DNA of 64,000 nucleotides. Origin: Elizabethkingia occulta. Its GTDB lineage: Bacteria; Bacteroidota; Bacteroidia; Flavobacteriales; Weeksellaceae. The position numbers and the translations under genes are program-made. The stretch spans positions 496,001-560,000 of the forward strand of contig NZ_MAHX01000013.1 of the NCBI RefSeq assembly GCF_002023715.1, given 5' to 3'. The notes beneath the pieces are model-generated. The model ran no database searches, was not told the origin of the DNA, and saw only the letters and a program-made list of their open reading frames with translations. This document shows positions 37,778-46,719 of this stretch, one piece after another. The stretch's first letter is position 1. Each line of letters starts with the position of its first letter.

Positions 37778-38860
37778 TTATTGTCCGTAATAAGCGGAGA
37801 TCAATCTTTCTCTCATTTTATTTAGATATTTAATATCCTTGGTGTTTGATAAAATAATTAATGAAATATTCTTATCAATTAAATGTACCCAGTTAGCACT
37901 ATGTCCATAGCCTTCCCCTTGTCGTTCGGCAAACATTGTATTTACAGCACCAAACTTTTTAGGATAAACCCATAAGCCTAAGGCGACATCACCTAATTCT
38001 TTATTGGATGTAAGCATAATATCCAAGGTCGATTTCTTAATTATAGTATGATTAAAAACTGCCTGATCAAATATCAGTAAATCTTTTGGTGTAGAATACA
38101 TAGCTCCGGCAGAATATAAATTGTCGATATAGGTATTGGTAGGAGTATGCAAAGTAAAAGAATCTGAATCATCAGCAACGTAGCCATCGTCTATATTTTG
38201 CATAATGTCATTATGATGCAGAAATCCTGTATTGTACATTTTCAGAGGTCCTAATATTTCTTCTTTCAGAACCTGTTCAAAAGGTTTATTGTATATTTTT
38301 TCAATAATCTTGCCTAGTAAGATATAATCGCCATTATTATAGCTAAACTTCGTACCCGGCTGATCTACTAATTTTTCAGAAAGAAATGTATTAATAAAAT
38401 CATCCAGATCCCAGATTGTATTATCATAAGCCTGATGAATGAGTTCTGGAGAGCTGATGTCTTTATTTTCACGTCCGCTGCTGTAAGTGAGTAAATTTCT
38501 TATTGTTGCTTTCTTAGCTGCTTCACCTTTATATTCAGGGTAATAGGTTTCTATAGGGGCATCCAGATTTATTTTTCCTTTTTCATAAAGCTGCATAATC
38601 AATACCGCAGTAAATGTTTTGGTAAGTGAGAAAATATGAAACTTTGTTTTGTCCGAAAATTTGATGTTATAATGTCTGTCTGCCAGCCCGGTATAAGTTA
38701 ATAGCTCGGTTTTGCCATTTTTAGCTAAAAGTATAGCACCGTTGAAGTTGTCCTTCTTTATACTTGTGTCTATTACTTTATTCACATTTTGAATTTGTGG
38801 ATAAATAATATTCATTACAAATATTAATAAGCCTGATATTGCGTTTTTAGTATTGCTCAT
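37778..38860 (-). CDS. Serine hydrolase, beta-lactamase family
   Basis: The 360-residue exported or membrane-anchored protein (hydrophobic N-terminus near GLLIFVMNII) has SxxK in FSLTKTFTAV, Y-x-N in SYNNGDYILL, and GHSANWVHL in the third motif position. Substrate unknown. It lies downstream of the VOC pseudogene and upstream of the Crp/Fnr gene on one strand. Confidence 0.78.
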   Translation of the reverse strand: MSNTKNAISGLLIFVMNIIYPQIQNVNKVIDTSIKKDNFNGAILLAKNGKTELLTYTGLADRHYNIKFSDKTKFHIFSLTKTFTAVLIMQLYEKGKINLDAPIETYYPEYKGEAAKKATIRNLLTYSSGRENKDISSPELIHQAYDNTIWDLDDFINTFLSEKLVDQPGTKFSYNNGDYILLGKIIEKIYNKPFEQVLKEEILGPLKMYNTGFLHHNDIMQNIDDGYVADDSDSFTLHTPTNTYIDNLYSAGAMYSTPKDLLIFDQAVFNHTIIKKSTLDIMLTSNKELGDVALGLWVYPKKFGAVNTMFAERQGEGYGHSANWVHLIDKNISLIILSNTKDIKYLNKMRERLISAYYGQ

Positions 38861-38874
38861 GGCAGCGCTGGGTT

Positions 38875-39164
38875 TTATTCAGAAATAATAAGATAATAAT
38901 TGTCCAGATCCCTCAGAATAAACTGATTTGATATTACTGACTCTAAAAAATAAAAAAACTCCGTTGTTGTTTTTTTTCAATGTTCAGCATTGTGGGGTGA
39001 TAATTCTCACCCATTTATGAAGACACTGGATTACAGTATCACCATCTTTCAGTATTTCGAAAGTTTCTCCACTATGGGCACTGCTGTAGTTCAGCAGCTT
39101 TTTTTTGAACTCTGAACTTTTGGATACATTTCTTACTGCAATTATAGTTTCTGTTCTTACCATA
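38875..39164 (-). pseudogene. Decayed VOC-family (glyoxalase-like) gene
   Basis: The first 56 codons read as a normal VOC N-terminus (ETIIAVRNVSKSSEFKKKLLN, then HSGETFEILKDGDTVIQCLHKW). After CLHKWG the frame shifts: adding one G in the GGG run restores GENYHPTM. About 40 residues of the usual middle are missing, and in another frame the end reads ISNQFILRDLDNYYLIISE followed by a stop, the typical C-terminus of this family. So one gene has suffered a frameshift and an internal deletion. It lies two bases after the SnoaL-like gene. Confidence 0.75.
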
Positions 39165-39165
39165 T

Positions 39166-39543
39166 TTAGCTTATATCTGTTAACTCAATAATTCTGTCAT
39201 CCAAAAATTTGAAAATTGATTTGCCTGTTAGTTTGAGAGTATTTCCTTTTTTTAATCCATTAGGCATGTCTGCTGAAAGAACTGCAAAATAATCTATTTC
39301 TATCTCGGTCTGATCTTCGGAATGTTTTACCGATGTGATATTCTGCTGTCTTTCGGTAAAGTACATTTTAGCCAATTCAGCCTGTCGTCTGAATTCTTTT
39401 TTTCCTTGTAAAAGCAGGTTAGTTTCTCCGTCCTGAATATTTTTAAAAATGATATTGTCGTGGAGATTGGCTACCATCCCGGGAATGTCGAACTGGTTAT
39501 AAGCATTAATATAACTTCTGATAATATGTTCTTTTCTGCTCAT
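39166..39543 (-). CDS. SnoaL-like NTF2-fold protein
   Basis: The 125-residue protein has the cone-shaped NTF2/SnoaL pattern: SRKEHIIRSYINAYNQFDIPGMVANLHDNIIF at the start and strands ending LTGKSIFKFLDDRIIELTDIS. Such proteins are hydrolases, isomerases or ligand binders. It lies 20 bases downstream of the MBL-fold gene and directly before the VOC remnant, so the three were probably one operon. Confidence 0.75.
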   Translation of the reverse strand: MSRKEHIIRSYINAYNQFDIPGMVANLHDNIIFKNIQDGETNLLLQGKKEFRRQAELAKMYFTERQQNITSVKHSEDQTEIEIDYFAVLSADMPNGLKKGNTLKLTGKSIFKFLDDRIIELTDIS

Positions 39544-39563
39544 GTTATTGGTGTTTATATGGG

Positions 39564-40337
39564 TTAGTGTACTTTTTCAGGGTTGTAACGTCTGAACTCT
39601 TCTATATCATGATAACCAAATACTTCAATTTCAGGATATTCATCGGTTAGCTTTCGTATTTTATTGATGTTTTCTATGCGCAAATCATTGTCTTCGGCAC
39701 TTATTCTTGCCAATTCATTTACAGGATGGCTGCTGTCATATAATTCTGCTTTCAGATAGTAAGCATCTGCAACATAAAATATCCATTGGTTATTTGCCTT
39801 TATGGCAATACCACAATGCCCTTCGGTATGACCAAACAGGGGAATAAGATAGATTTCAGCTTCAGTATCTGTTTCAATTTTTCTGGCTTCAAAACCATAC
39901 CACTCATCTGTTGTTTTAGCATAGGTTTTAATGGTAGGCAGATGTGCCATAGGCAGTTTTATGTATCTGGGATTTCCGGAATTAAAACTGTCAAATTCCT
40001 CAGCTCCTACATGTACAGTTGCCTGAGGAAAATCGGCAACACCGCCAATATGATCATTGTCCATGTGAGATATAATACAGTCAGTTACCTGCTGCGGGGC
40101 AAAACCAAGATTTTTAATTTGTAGTATCGCTGTCAGATCTTCGCTGAAGCGGTAGCCGACCATATCAATAAGCTGTTGACCTATTCTTTCAACAGGTTGT
40201 TGTGTGTCCAGAAGTCCAATGCCCGTATCTATAAGGATAAGCTTATTATCTTCTTGAATCAGTAAGCAATGTCCACATACATTATCATTAAATGGAGAAA
40301 CAATTCTTACACAGTTTAGATGGTGTATTTGGGTCAT
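39564..40337 (-). CDS. Metallo-beta-lactamase-fold hydrolase
   Basis: The 257-residue cytosolic protein has the MBL metal motif in IISHMDNDHIGG (HxxxDH form), later LFGHTEGHCGI and a final GYHDIEEF His. The spacing is that of AHL-lactonase-like and glyoxalase-II-like enzymes, but the first motif has Met in place of the first metal His of HxHxDH, which is seen in parts of this family. Substrate unknown. Confidence 0.8.
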   Translation of the reverse strand: MTQIHHLNCVRIVSPFNDNVCGHCLLIQEDNKLILIDTGIGLLDTQQPVERIGQQLIDMVGYRFSEDLTAILQIKNLGFAPQQVTDCIISHMDNDHIGGVADFPQATVHVGAEEFDSFNSGNPRYIKLPMAHLPTIKTYAKTTDEWYGFEARKIETDTEAEIYLIPLFGHTEGHCGIAIKANNQWIFYVADAYYLKAELYDSSHPVNELARISAEDNDLRIENINKIRKLTDEYPEIEVFGYHDIEEFRRYNPEKVH

Positions 40338-40472
40338 TTATTTGTAAATTATTAAATTTAGCCAGCTGTGTCTTACTATACTTGCAATTTACTGAAAATT
40401 CATAATTTTTCATACAGCTATTTTTCTGAATAACAAAGCTTTTGATTTATTATAGGTATTATTTCTGTGTAT

Positions 40473-40503
40473 TTTGAAAAAAAAGATGATTATTGTAACT
40501 TTA
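40473..40503 (+). promoter_or_regulatory. Promoter of the second ClC gene
   Basis: TTTG at 40473-40476, 19-base gap, TAACTTTA at 40496-40503 (one base off TAnnTTTG). Start near 40508, 27 bases before the ATG. Confidence 0.5.
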
Positions 40504-40534
40504 CAGAGCATTTTTCAATGCCTAAATCTTTTAT

Positions 40535-41800
40535 ATGAAAAGAAAAAAGGTCATTATCCGACATTACTTCAGACTTATATTGTTATCATTGCTGGTGGGG
40601 TTAATATGTGCATTGATGGCTTTCTCTTTAAAGCATATTACCGAATATCTGGAGGAAAAGTTTTTCTCTTTGGCAAAAGAACATAATTCTTTATTATTTG
40701 TTGTACTGCCTACTGTTGGGATTACGGCAATTTATTTCCTTAGAAAATTTTTTTTTCAGAACAGAAAGAATAAAGGAATCACAGAAATATATAAAACTCT
40801 GGATCAACGAAAAGATCATTTACCTTTTTTCAAAATACCGTCTCACTATCTGAACGGTTTTCTTACTGTAATTTTTGGAGGTTCTACAGGTGTTGAAGTT
40901 TCCACTGTGGTTGCTACAGCTACTGTTGGTAATATGGCTTATGAACAAGGCTTTTCTGCGAAAATGTATAAACGTGAACTGATCTGCGCCGGAGTAACAG
41001 CCGGAGTCGCCATTTTGTTCGGAAGCCCGCTTGCAGGTTGGTTATTTGCTATGGAAGTTATAGCCCGCAAGATCAATAAATCTCTGGCGATAAGCTGTAC
41101 AGCCTCTGCTCTTATTGCAGGACTATTTATCTTTTTATTCGATAGCAAACCTTTACTGGATATTAATATTAGTGGCTGGAAATGGTCGGCAGTACCGTTT
41201 TTTATAATACTAAGTTTGCTGGGCGGGATTTTGTCAGTTTATTTTACCATTCTGGTGATCCGTATCAAAGATTTTTTCTCAAAAATAGATAACAATTTTC
41301 TTCGTGTAAATCTGGGTGCTCTTATGGTAGGGAGTATGATTTTCTTTTTGCCGGTATTAAACGGTGACAGTTATCATGGCCTTAAAGGAATTCTAAACCA
41401 GGCTCTAAATCATAAAGAAGTATCCATGCTTTTACTTTTAGCATTGGTTTTCCTGAAACCTGTGGCATCTTCTTTAACTCTTGGTGCTGGTGGCGACGGT
41501 GGTGTATTTGCCCCGAGTATTGTTTCGGGTGCATTGTTGGGATTACTGTTTGCTTTGGCGTGTAATACTTATTTCCATACAGATCTTATTCTCATTAATT
41601 TTGTATTGGTTGGTGCTGCAGCAACTTTATCAGCTTCCATTTATGCTCCGTTAACAGCACTTTTTCTGGTTTGCAGTTTAGTGCCCAATGGCTATTTGTT
41701 ATTCTTTCCTTTGCTGTTGGGAAGCTTTATTTCGAAATTTTTTGCACAGCGTTTATTACCGTATAATGTTTACACTTATGGGTTTAAGCCTACAAAATGA
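40535..41800 (+). CDS. ClC-family chloride channel/antiporter, no CBS domains
   Basis: The 421-residue protein has the ClC signatures GSTGVEVS and GAGGDGGVFAPS and about ten membrane segments, and ends soon after the last one, unlike the 601-residue protein at 22734. The usual E of GxEGP is present as GVEVS. Ion selectivity and whether it is a channel or exchanger cannot be settled from this reading. Confidence 0.83.
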   Translation: MKRKKVIIRHYFRLILLSLLVGLICALMAFSLKHITEYLEEKFFSLAKEHNSLLFVVLPTVGITAIYFLRKFFFQNRKNKGITEIYKTLDQRKDHLPFFKIPSHYLNGFLTVIFGGSTGVEVSTVVATATVGNMAYEQGFSAKMYKRELICAGVTAGVAILFGSPLAGWLFAMEVIARKINKSLAISCTASALIAGLFIFLFDSKPLLDINISGWKWSAVPFFIILSLLGGILSVYFTILVIRIKDFFSKIDNNFLRVNLGALMVGSMIFFLPVLNGDSYHGLKGILNQALNHKEVSMLLLLALVFLKPVASSLTLGAGGDGGVFAPSIVSGALLGLLFALACNTYFHTDLILINFVLVGAAATLSASIYAPLTALFLVCSLVPNGYLLFFPLLLGSFISKFFAQRLLPYNVYTYGFKPTK

Positions 41801-41836
41801 TTATAACCTGAACGGATTGTAATTATTTAGGATAGA

Positions 41837-43327
41837 TTATTTTTTCAGCGATTCATTTGCGTTGCGAAGGATTTGTAATGATTTGTTCATTTCATCCTCT
41901 TCTAAGTGGCCATAACCCAATCTGAGGGCGGTGAAGTCTTTGTTCTGGTACAATAGTGTACGGGGAATAAAAAGATCGTTTTGCTGACAGTGGGCACTTA
42001 GCTGAAAAAGATTAATCGGTGACCGCCATTCCATCCATACCGCAAGTCCGCCGGAAGGAATACTGAATTTTATATGATCCCCCAGATGTTCCTGAAGCAA
42101 ACCCGCGAACAGATCTCTGCGTTCTTTATATATCTTGGCTGATTTTTTCAGGTGACGGTTAATTTCACCTTCTGCAATCATTTCTCCCAATGCCTGTTCC
42201 ATAATAATGTCGCCTTGTCTGTCTATAATGCCCAGGTATTTACGCATTTCTGTCATCAGATTTTCAGGTGCTACAATAAAACCTGTTCGAAATCCTGGAG
42301 CCAGGGATTTACCAAATGAGCCTACATAGATTACCATGCCATCGGTATCCGAGCTGGCCATCGGCAATATTGCAGTATTGTCATAATGGAATTCAAAATC
42401 ATAATCATCTTCTACAATAGCGAAACCATATTGCGAAGCCAAAGACAGTAATTCAAGCCGACGTTGGGCACTAAGAGGTACTGTAGTAGGGTAGTGATGG
42501 TGCGGTGTTAGATAGAGCATCCTGATTTTGGTGGTTTTGCACAGTTCCTCTATAAGATCCGTGCGAATACCTTCCTCATCTACCGGGATTGTTTTAATAA
42601 CAGCGCCGGATTTTTGAAAGATCATATTTACAGCAAAATAACTGGGATCTCCTACAACTACCATATCGTCTTCAGACAGAAGGATTTCGGAGATAATATA
42701 AATACTCATTTCCGTACTTCTGGTAATCAGAAGGTTGTTTTTACTGATGTGCAGTCCCCGGCTCAGGTTAAGATACTGAGCAAGATGTTCTTTAAAGTAT
42801 TCGCTGCCTTCGGTATTATAATAACCTATCTTTTTGTAACTGCTTTTACGCTTCAGGTTGGCACTATAAAAGCTGGAATAGTTTCCGATCTGAGATAATC
42901 GTGTATCTGGTACACCGTCGTTAAAGATATACGTGCAGGACGAATGTTCAAAAGGATTGTCCAGAAGATTACTTTGGCGGAAACTGAAACCTGTCTGTTG
43001 TGGATAAGTTGCAAGGTCTTGCCTTTTCGGAGTCTTTATATTAATGTTTTTGGTAGTTCCGCTTTCAATTACAAATGTTCCCTTATTTGGAATTGTTTCT
43101 ACCCATCCCTGAGCATCCAGTTCTTCATATGCAGCAATAACAGTTTTTCGGTGTACTTCCAGAATAATGCTCATATTTCTGGTTCCCAGTAATTTCATTC
43201 CTTTCATCAGATATCCCCGCTGTATAGCATTGATCATCTGATGAACGATCTGTAGATATACAGGTCGTGACGATTTCTTGTCTATATAGATTATTTTCTT
43301 GTATAAAAACTGATCCGGACTACTCAT
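41837..43327 (-). CDS. MocR-type (PdxR-like) regulator, GntR HTH + aminotransferase domain
   Basis: The 496-residue protein has an N-terminal GntR winged helix (about 15-85, YLQIVHQMINAIQRGYLMKGMKL and HRKTVIAAYEELDAQGW) and a fold-type I aminotransferase domain with the PLP Lys in YVGSFGKSLAPGFRTG. MocR regulators bind PLP or PLP-amine adducts. It is divergent from the biotin operon with 61 bases between, so it may control biotin genes rather than the classical PLP genes; no pdx gene is in the window. Confidence 0.85.
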   Translation of the reverse strand: MSSPDQFLYKKIIYIDKKSSRPVYLQIVHQMINAIQRGYLMKGMKLLGTRNMSIILEVHRKTVIAAYEELDAQGWVETIPNKGTFVIESGTTKNINIKTPKRQDLATYPQQTGFSFRQSNLLDNPFEHSSCTYIFNDGVPDTRLSQIGNYSSFYSANLKRKSSYKKIGYYNTEGSEYFKEHLAQYLNLSRGLHISKNNLLITRSTEMSIYIISEILLSEDDMVVVGDPSYFAVNMIFQKSGAVIKTIPVDEEGIRTDLIEELCKTTKIRMLYLTPHHHYPTTVPLSAQRRLELLSLASQYGFAIVEDDYDFEFHYDNTAILPMASSDTDGMVIYVGSFGKSLAPGFRTGFIVAPENLMTEMRKYLGIIDRQGDIIMEQALGEMIAEGEINRHLKKSAKIYKERRDLFAGLLQEHLGDHIKFSIPSGGLAVWMEWRSPINLFQLSAHCQQNDLFIPRTLLYQNKDFTALRLGYGHLEEDEMNKSLQILRNANESLKK

Positions 43328-43337
43328 TATTTTAAAT

Positions 43338-43373
43338 CTGGTACCATTTAAGGTCCGGCAAGATAATAATTTT
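43338..43373 (+). promoter_or_regulatory. Biotin operon promoter with palindrome
   Basis: The palindrome TGGTACCA (43338-43345) lies 20 bases before TAATTTTG (43366-43373), a TAnnTTTG match. Start near 43378, about 11 bases before the first gene. A shared operator for the divergent MocR gene is inferred. Confidence 0.5.
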
Positions 43374-43388
43374 GCTTCAAATATTTAT

Positions 43389-44018
43389 ATGCAAAAAATA
43401 ATAGAAGCGATTATCCTGGATAATGAGATACATGCGAAATGGCTGAATACACTTTCGTTTATGGAAAATGCTGGTGCCCGGAAAATATCTGCCTGTGAAG
43501 ATCCGGTAACGGTAGATCTTATCCAGCTAAAGCATGCTGCAGAAGAACATCGTCATGCTTATTATCTGAAAAAGCAAATACTGAAACTGATACCGGATTA
43601 CTGTATTAATTATAAAGCAGATGAAATGCTGGCACATGGATATACCCGACAATATCTCCACAGATTGGATATGCAGGCCAGCCGTTTTCTGAAAGATACT
43701 TTTCAGTTAGACGGAAAAGCACTTCGATATGCCTCTTACCTGTTTGTAACCTATGCTATAGAAGTAAGAGCGGATGAACTTTATCCTGTTTACCAAGAAG
43801 CATTGGATAAAACGAAGTCCAGAGTAATGGTAAAGTCTATTATTCTGGAAGAGGAAGGCCATCTTGAAGAAATGATCCAACAGTTGGAACGTTTCCACGA
43901 GAATTGGGAAAATTATGCCGGAGAAGTTCTGAAGATAGAAAATCAATTGTTTCAGGATTGGATTGACGCTGTAGGAAGAGAAGTTTTATCTTATGAATCA
44001 GCCGGAGCACTGGCATAA
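43389..44018 (+). CDS. Ferritin-like protein with diiron-type motifs, biotin operon
   Basis: The 209-residue all-helical protein has two ExxH pairs, E53-H56 (AAEEHRHAY) and E155-H158 (LEEEGHLEEM), plus helices carrying E13 and E125. This E...ExxH...E...ExxH pattern is that of ferritin-like diiron carboxylate proteins. It is the first gene of the biotin operon and its 3' end overlaps bioF by 26 bases. No bioC, bioH, bioI or bioW is visible here, so an oxygenase role in making or releasing pimeloyl precursor is possible but unproven. Confidence 0.7.
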   Translation: MQKIIEAIILDNEIHAKWLNTLSFMENAGARKISACEDPVTVDLIQLKHAAEEHRHAYYLKKQILKLIPDYCINYKADEMLAHGYTRQYLHRLDMQASRFLKDTFQLDGKALRYASYLFVTYAIEVRADELYPVYQEALDKTKSRVMVKSIILEEEGHLEEMIQQLERFHENWENYAGEVLKIENQLFQDWIDAVGREVLSYESAGALA

Positions 44019-45108
44019 GGTATTGGCGGACAGACGGGAAAATGGAAATTACCGTAGTCTGAAAATACAGGAAGAAGGAATTGACTTTTTGTCCAATGAC
44101 TATTTGGGAATTGCAGGTAATAAAGCTTTTCAACAGTATTTACTCGAATTGTTAAATATAAATCCGGAACTGCTTTCCGGAGCTACGGGATCACGATTGA
44201 TTAGTGGTAACAGTCTTGTTTATGAACAGGCAGAGGAATTTATTACCAAAGTCCATAAGGTAGAAAGTGCCTTATTGTTTCCGTCAGGATACAAAGCCAA
44301 TCTCGCATTGTTTTCCTGTATCGCAGGAAGGCATCATACAATATTGGTTGATGAACTGGTGCATCGTTCTGTGCATGACGGTTGTGCTTTGTCTTATGCT
44401 CAGAAAAAGAAATTCAGACATAATGATCTGAATCATTTAGAGTATTTATTATCCCGTACAACAGGGCCAGTATTTATTGCTGTGGAAAGTCTGTATTCTA
44501 TGGATGGAGACTTTGCTCCGTTACAAGAAATTATTACACTGGCAGAGCGATATGCTGCATGGGTAATTGTGGATGAAGCTCATGCGGTGGGAGTATTCGG
44601 AAAAGGATTGGTACACCGGTATAATTTACAGAATCGTGTTCTTGCTACAGTGATAACGTATGGAAAAGCTTTCGGGATGCAGGGTGCAGTGATAACGGGA
44701 AGTAATGTGTTAAAAGAATATCTTATCAATTTTGCTTCACCATTTATTTATTCCACTGCCATGCAGGGATATCAGGTACAAGGAATTATTAAAGCTTATC
44801 ATTTTCTTGAGACTTATCCACATTTAGAAAATGAATTACAAAACAATATAGAGTACTTCCGGAAGTACCAGATTCATGCTCTGTCTCAAAGTACGAGCCC
44901 TGTACAAATTGTACAGTTTCCCACTGTGGAAAAGCTTTGTAAAGCTGTACAAGAGCTAAAACAACAAAAAATAAATACTTATCCCATCTTTTCTCCCACG
45001 GTAAAAGCTGGAAGCGAACGTTTGCGGATTACACTGCATCAGTTCAATTCACCTTCGGAAATAGATGAACTAGCCAGTATAATTAAAGATAATTTGAAAC
45101 ATGACTGA
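43993..45108 (+). CDS. bioF: 8-amino-7-oxononanoate synthase (KAPA synthase)
   Basis: The 371-residue PLP enzyme of the alpha-oxoamine synthase family condenses pimeloyl thioester with L-alanine. Motifs: DFLSNDYLG, GSRLISGNS, the HDGCALSYAQ region, VIVDEAHAVGVFG, and the PLP Lys in ITYGKAFGMQG. It overlaps the ferritin-like gene upstream; bioD follows after the tandem repeat array. Confidence 0.92.
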   Translation: MNQPEHWHKVLADRRENGNYRSLKIQEEGIDFLSNDYLGIAGNKAFQQYLLELLNINPELLSGATGSRLISGNSLVYEQAEEFITKVHKVESALLFPSGYKANLALFSCIAGRHHTILVDELVHRSVHDGCALSYAQKKKFRHNDLNHLEYLLSRTTGPVFIAVESLYSMDGDFAPLQEIITLAERYAAWVIVDEAHAVGVFGKGLVHRYNLQNRVLATVITYGKAFGMQGAVITGSNVLKEYLINFASPFIYSTAMQGYQVQGIIKAYHFLETYPHLENELQNNIEYFRKYQIHALSQSTSPVQIVQFPTVEKLCKAVQELKQQKINTYPIFSPTVKAGSERLRITLHQFNSPSEIDELASIIKDNLKHD

Positions 45109-45157
45109 AAATGATATTCAGACTGGTTTAACCACAAAAGAGATAAAATACTGTTTT

Positions 45158-46010
45158 AAACCACATAGAGTTAGTATTGATAATAAGATTTTCACAGAAA
45201 ATAAATTTTGCACATCAGCTATGTATTCTATATCAGTATCGAAGATACCTTGATATAACGATATACAACTTTGTGCCTATGTGGTTAGAAAAAACAGTGA
45301 GAGGCAAATAGTAGAATGAATATTAAATAAAACCACATAGAAACATGGGATTAGTCATGATAATAAGATTTTCATAGAAAATAAATTTTGCACATCAGCT
45401 ATGTATTCTATATCAGTATCGAAGATACCTTGATATAACGATACACAACTTTGTGCCTATGTGGTTAGAAAAAACAGTGAGAGGCAAATAGTAGAATGAA
45501 TATTTAATAAAACCACATAGAAACATAGGATTAGTCATGATAATAAGATTTTCATAGAAAATAAATTTTGCACATCAGCTATGTACTCTATATCAGTATC
45601 GAAGATACCTTAATATAACGATACACAACTATGTGTCTATGTGGTTAGAAAAAACAGTGAGAAGCAAATAGTAGAATTAATATTCAATAAAACCACATAG
45701 AAACATAGGATTAGTCATGATAATAAGATTTTCATAGAAAATAAATTTTGCACATCAGCTATGTATTCTATATCAGTATCGAAGATACCTTGATATAACG
45801 ATATGCAACTTTGTGTCTATGTGGTTAGAAAAAACAGTGAGAAGGAAATAGTAGAATGAATATTCAATAAAACCACATAGAAACATAGGATTAGTCATGA
45901 TAATAAGATTTTCATAGAAAATAAATTTTGCACATCAGCTATGTACTCTATATCAGTATCGAAGATACCTTGGTATAACGATATGCAACTTTGTGCCTAT
46001 GTGGTTGTAA
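45158..46010. repeat. Tandem array, five units of about 180 bases, between bioF and bioD
   Basis: Five near-identical units with exact 180-base period from 45181 on (first unit eight bases shorter). Each is bounded by inverted arms aaccacatag and ctatgtggtt, carries an inner palindrome GTATC-gaa-GATAC, and is followed by a ~45-base spacer resembling the sequence just before and into bioD. The spacer ends with an ATGAAT start-like sequence at the same distance from the arm as the real bioD ATG (35 bases). There are no genes in it. It is not a CRISPR: the spacers are copies of each other. Confidence 0.9.
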
Positions 46011-46035
46011 AAAATAACAACAAGAAAATAACAGA

Positions 46036-46656
46036 ATGAATACTAAATACTTTATTACAGGAATAGGTACGGGTGTCGGCAAAACAATAGCCTCTGCTGT
46101 ATTGAGGCAATACTTTAAGGCAGATTACTGGAAGCCTGTGCAATCCGGAGATCTGGATCAATCTGACAGTATGCTTGTGAAGCAATTGACCAATGATGAA
46201 TGGAGAATACATCCCGAACGCTTTTGTTTGCAATATCCGGCATCTCCGCATCAGTCTGCTGCTATGGAAGGAATAGAGATTAAGGTGGATGACTTCCGAT
46301 TACCTGAAACCGATAATATGCTGTTAACAGAGGGTGCTGGTGGATTATTTGTTCCGTTAAATCATGAGGAGTTTATGATAGATCTTATCGAACATTTTAA
46401 TATACCTGCTATTCTTGTCGTCAAAGATTATCTGGGTTGTATCAACCATACACTTCTTTCTCTGGAAGCACTTGGCTATAGAAATATAGAAGTTGCTTTT
46501 GTTGTTTTCAACGGAGACTTTGTTCCGGAAACCAGAGAAGTGTTGTTGAAACATATTCCGGAAAATTCAAAAGTAATAGAGTTACCAGAGATTAAAGATC
46601 TTACCAGAGAAGTGATTCAGGAAGTAGCTGACAGTGTTCAGCGGAATTTAAAGTAA
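46036..46656 (+). CDS. bioD: Dethiobiotin synthetase
   Basis: The 206-residue ATP-dependent enzyme closes the ureido ring of dethiobiotin from DAPA and CO2. It has the P-loop GIGTGVGKT near the start, the KPVQSG motif, and EGAGGLFVPL. Its start region is copied in the repeat units upstream (ATGAAT...), and the array may affect its expression. Confidence 0.93.
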   Translation: MNTKYFITGIGTGVGKTIASAVLRQYFKADYWKPVQSGDLDQSDSMLVKQLTNDEWRIHPERFCLQYPASPHQSAAMEGIEIKVDDFRLPETDNMLLTEGAGGLFVPLNHEEFMIDLIEHFNIPAILVVKDYLGCINHTLLSLEALGYRNIEVAFVVFNGDFVPETREVLLKHIPENSKVIELPEIKDLTREVIQEVADSVQRNLK

Positions 46657-46719
46657 AAGAAACAAATGCCAGTAAATACAGGTGTTGAAAAATAAAAGTA
46701 AAAGTAAAAATCAAACAAT

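Noticed and set aside
38987..39164. Intact 58-residue small gene
   Set aside because: The residues are the first part of a VOC protein whose end lies downstream in another frame.
45158..46010. CRISPR array
   Set aside because: Units are about 180 bases and the spacers are copies of one another; no cas gene is near.
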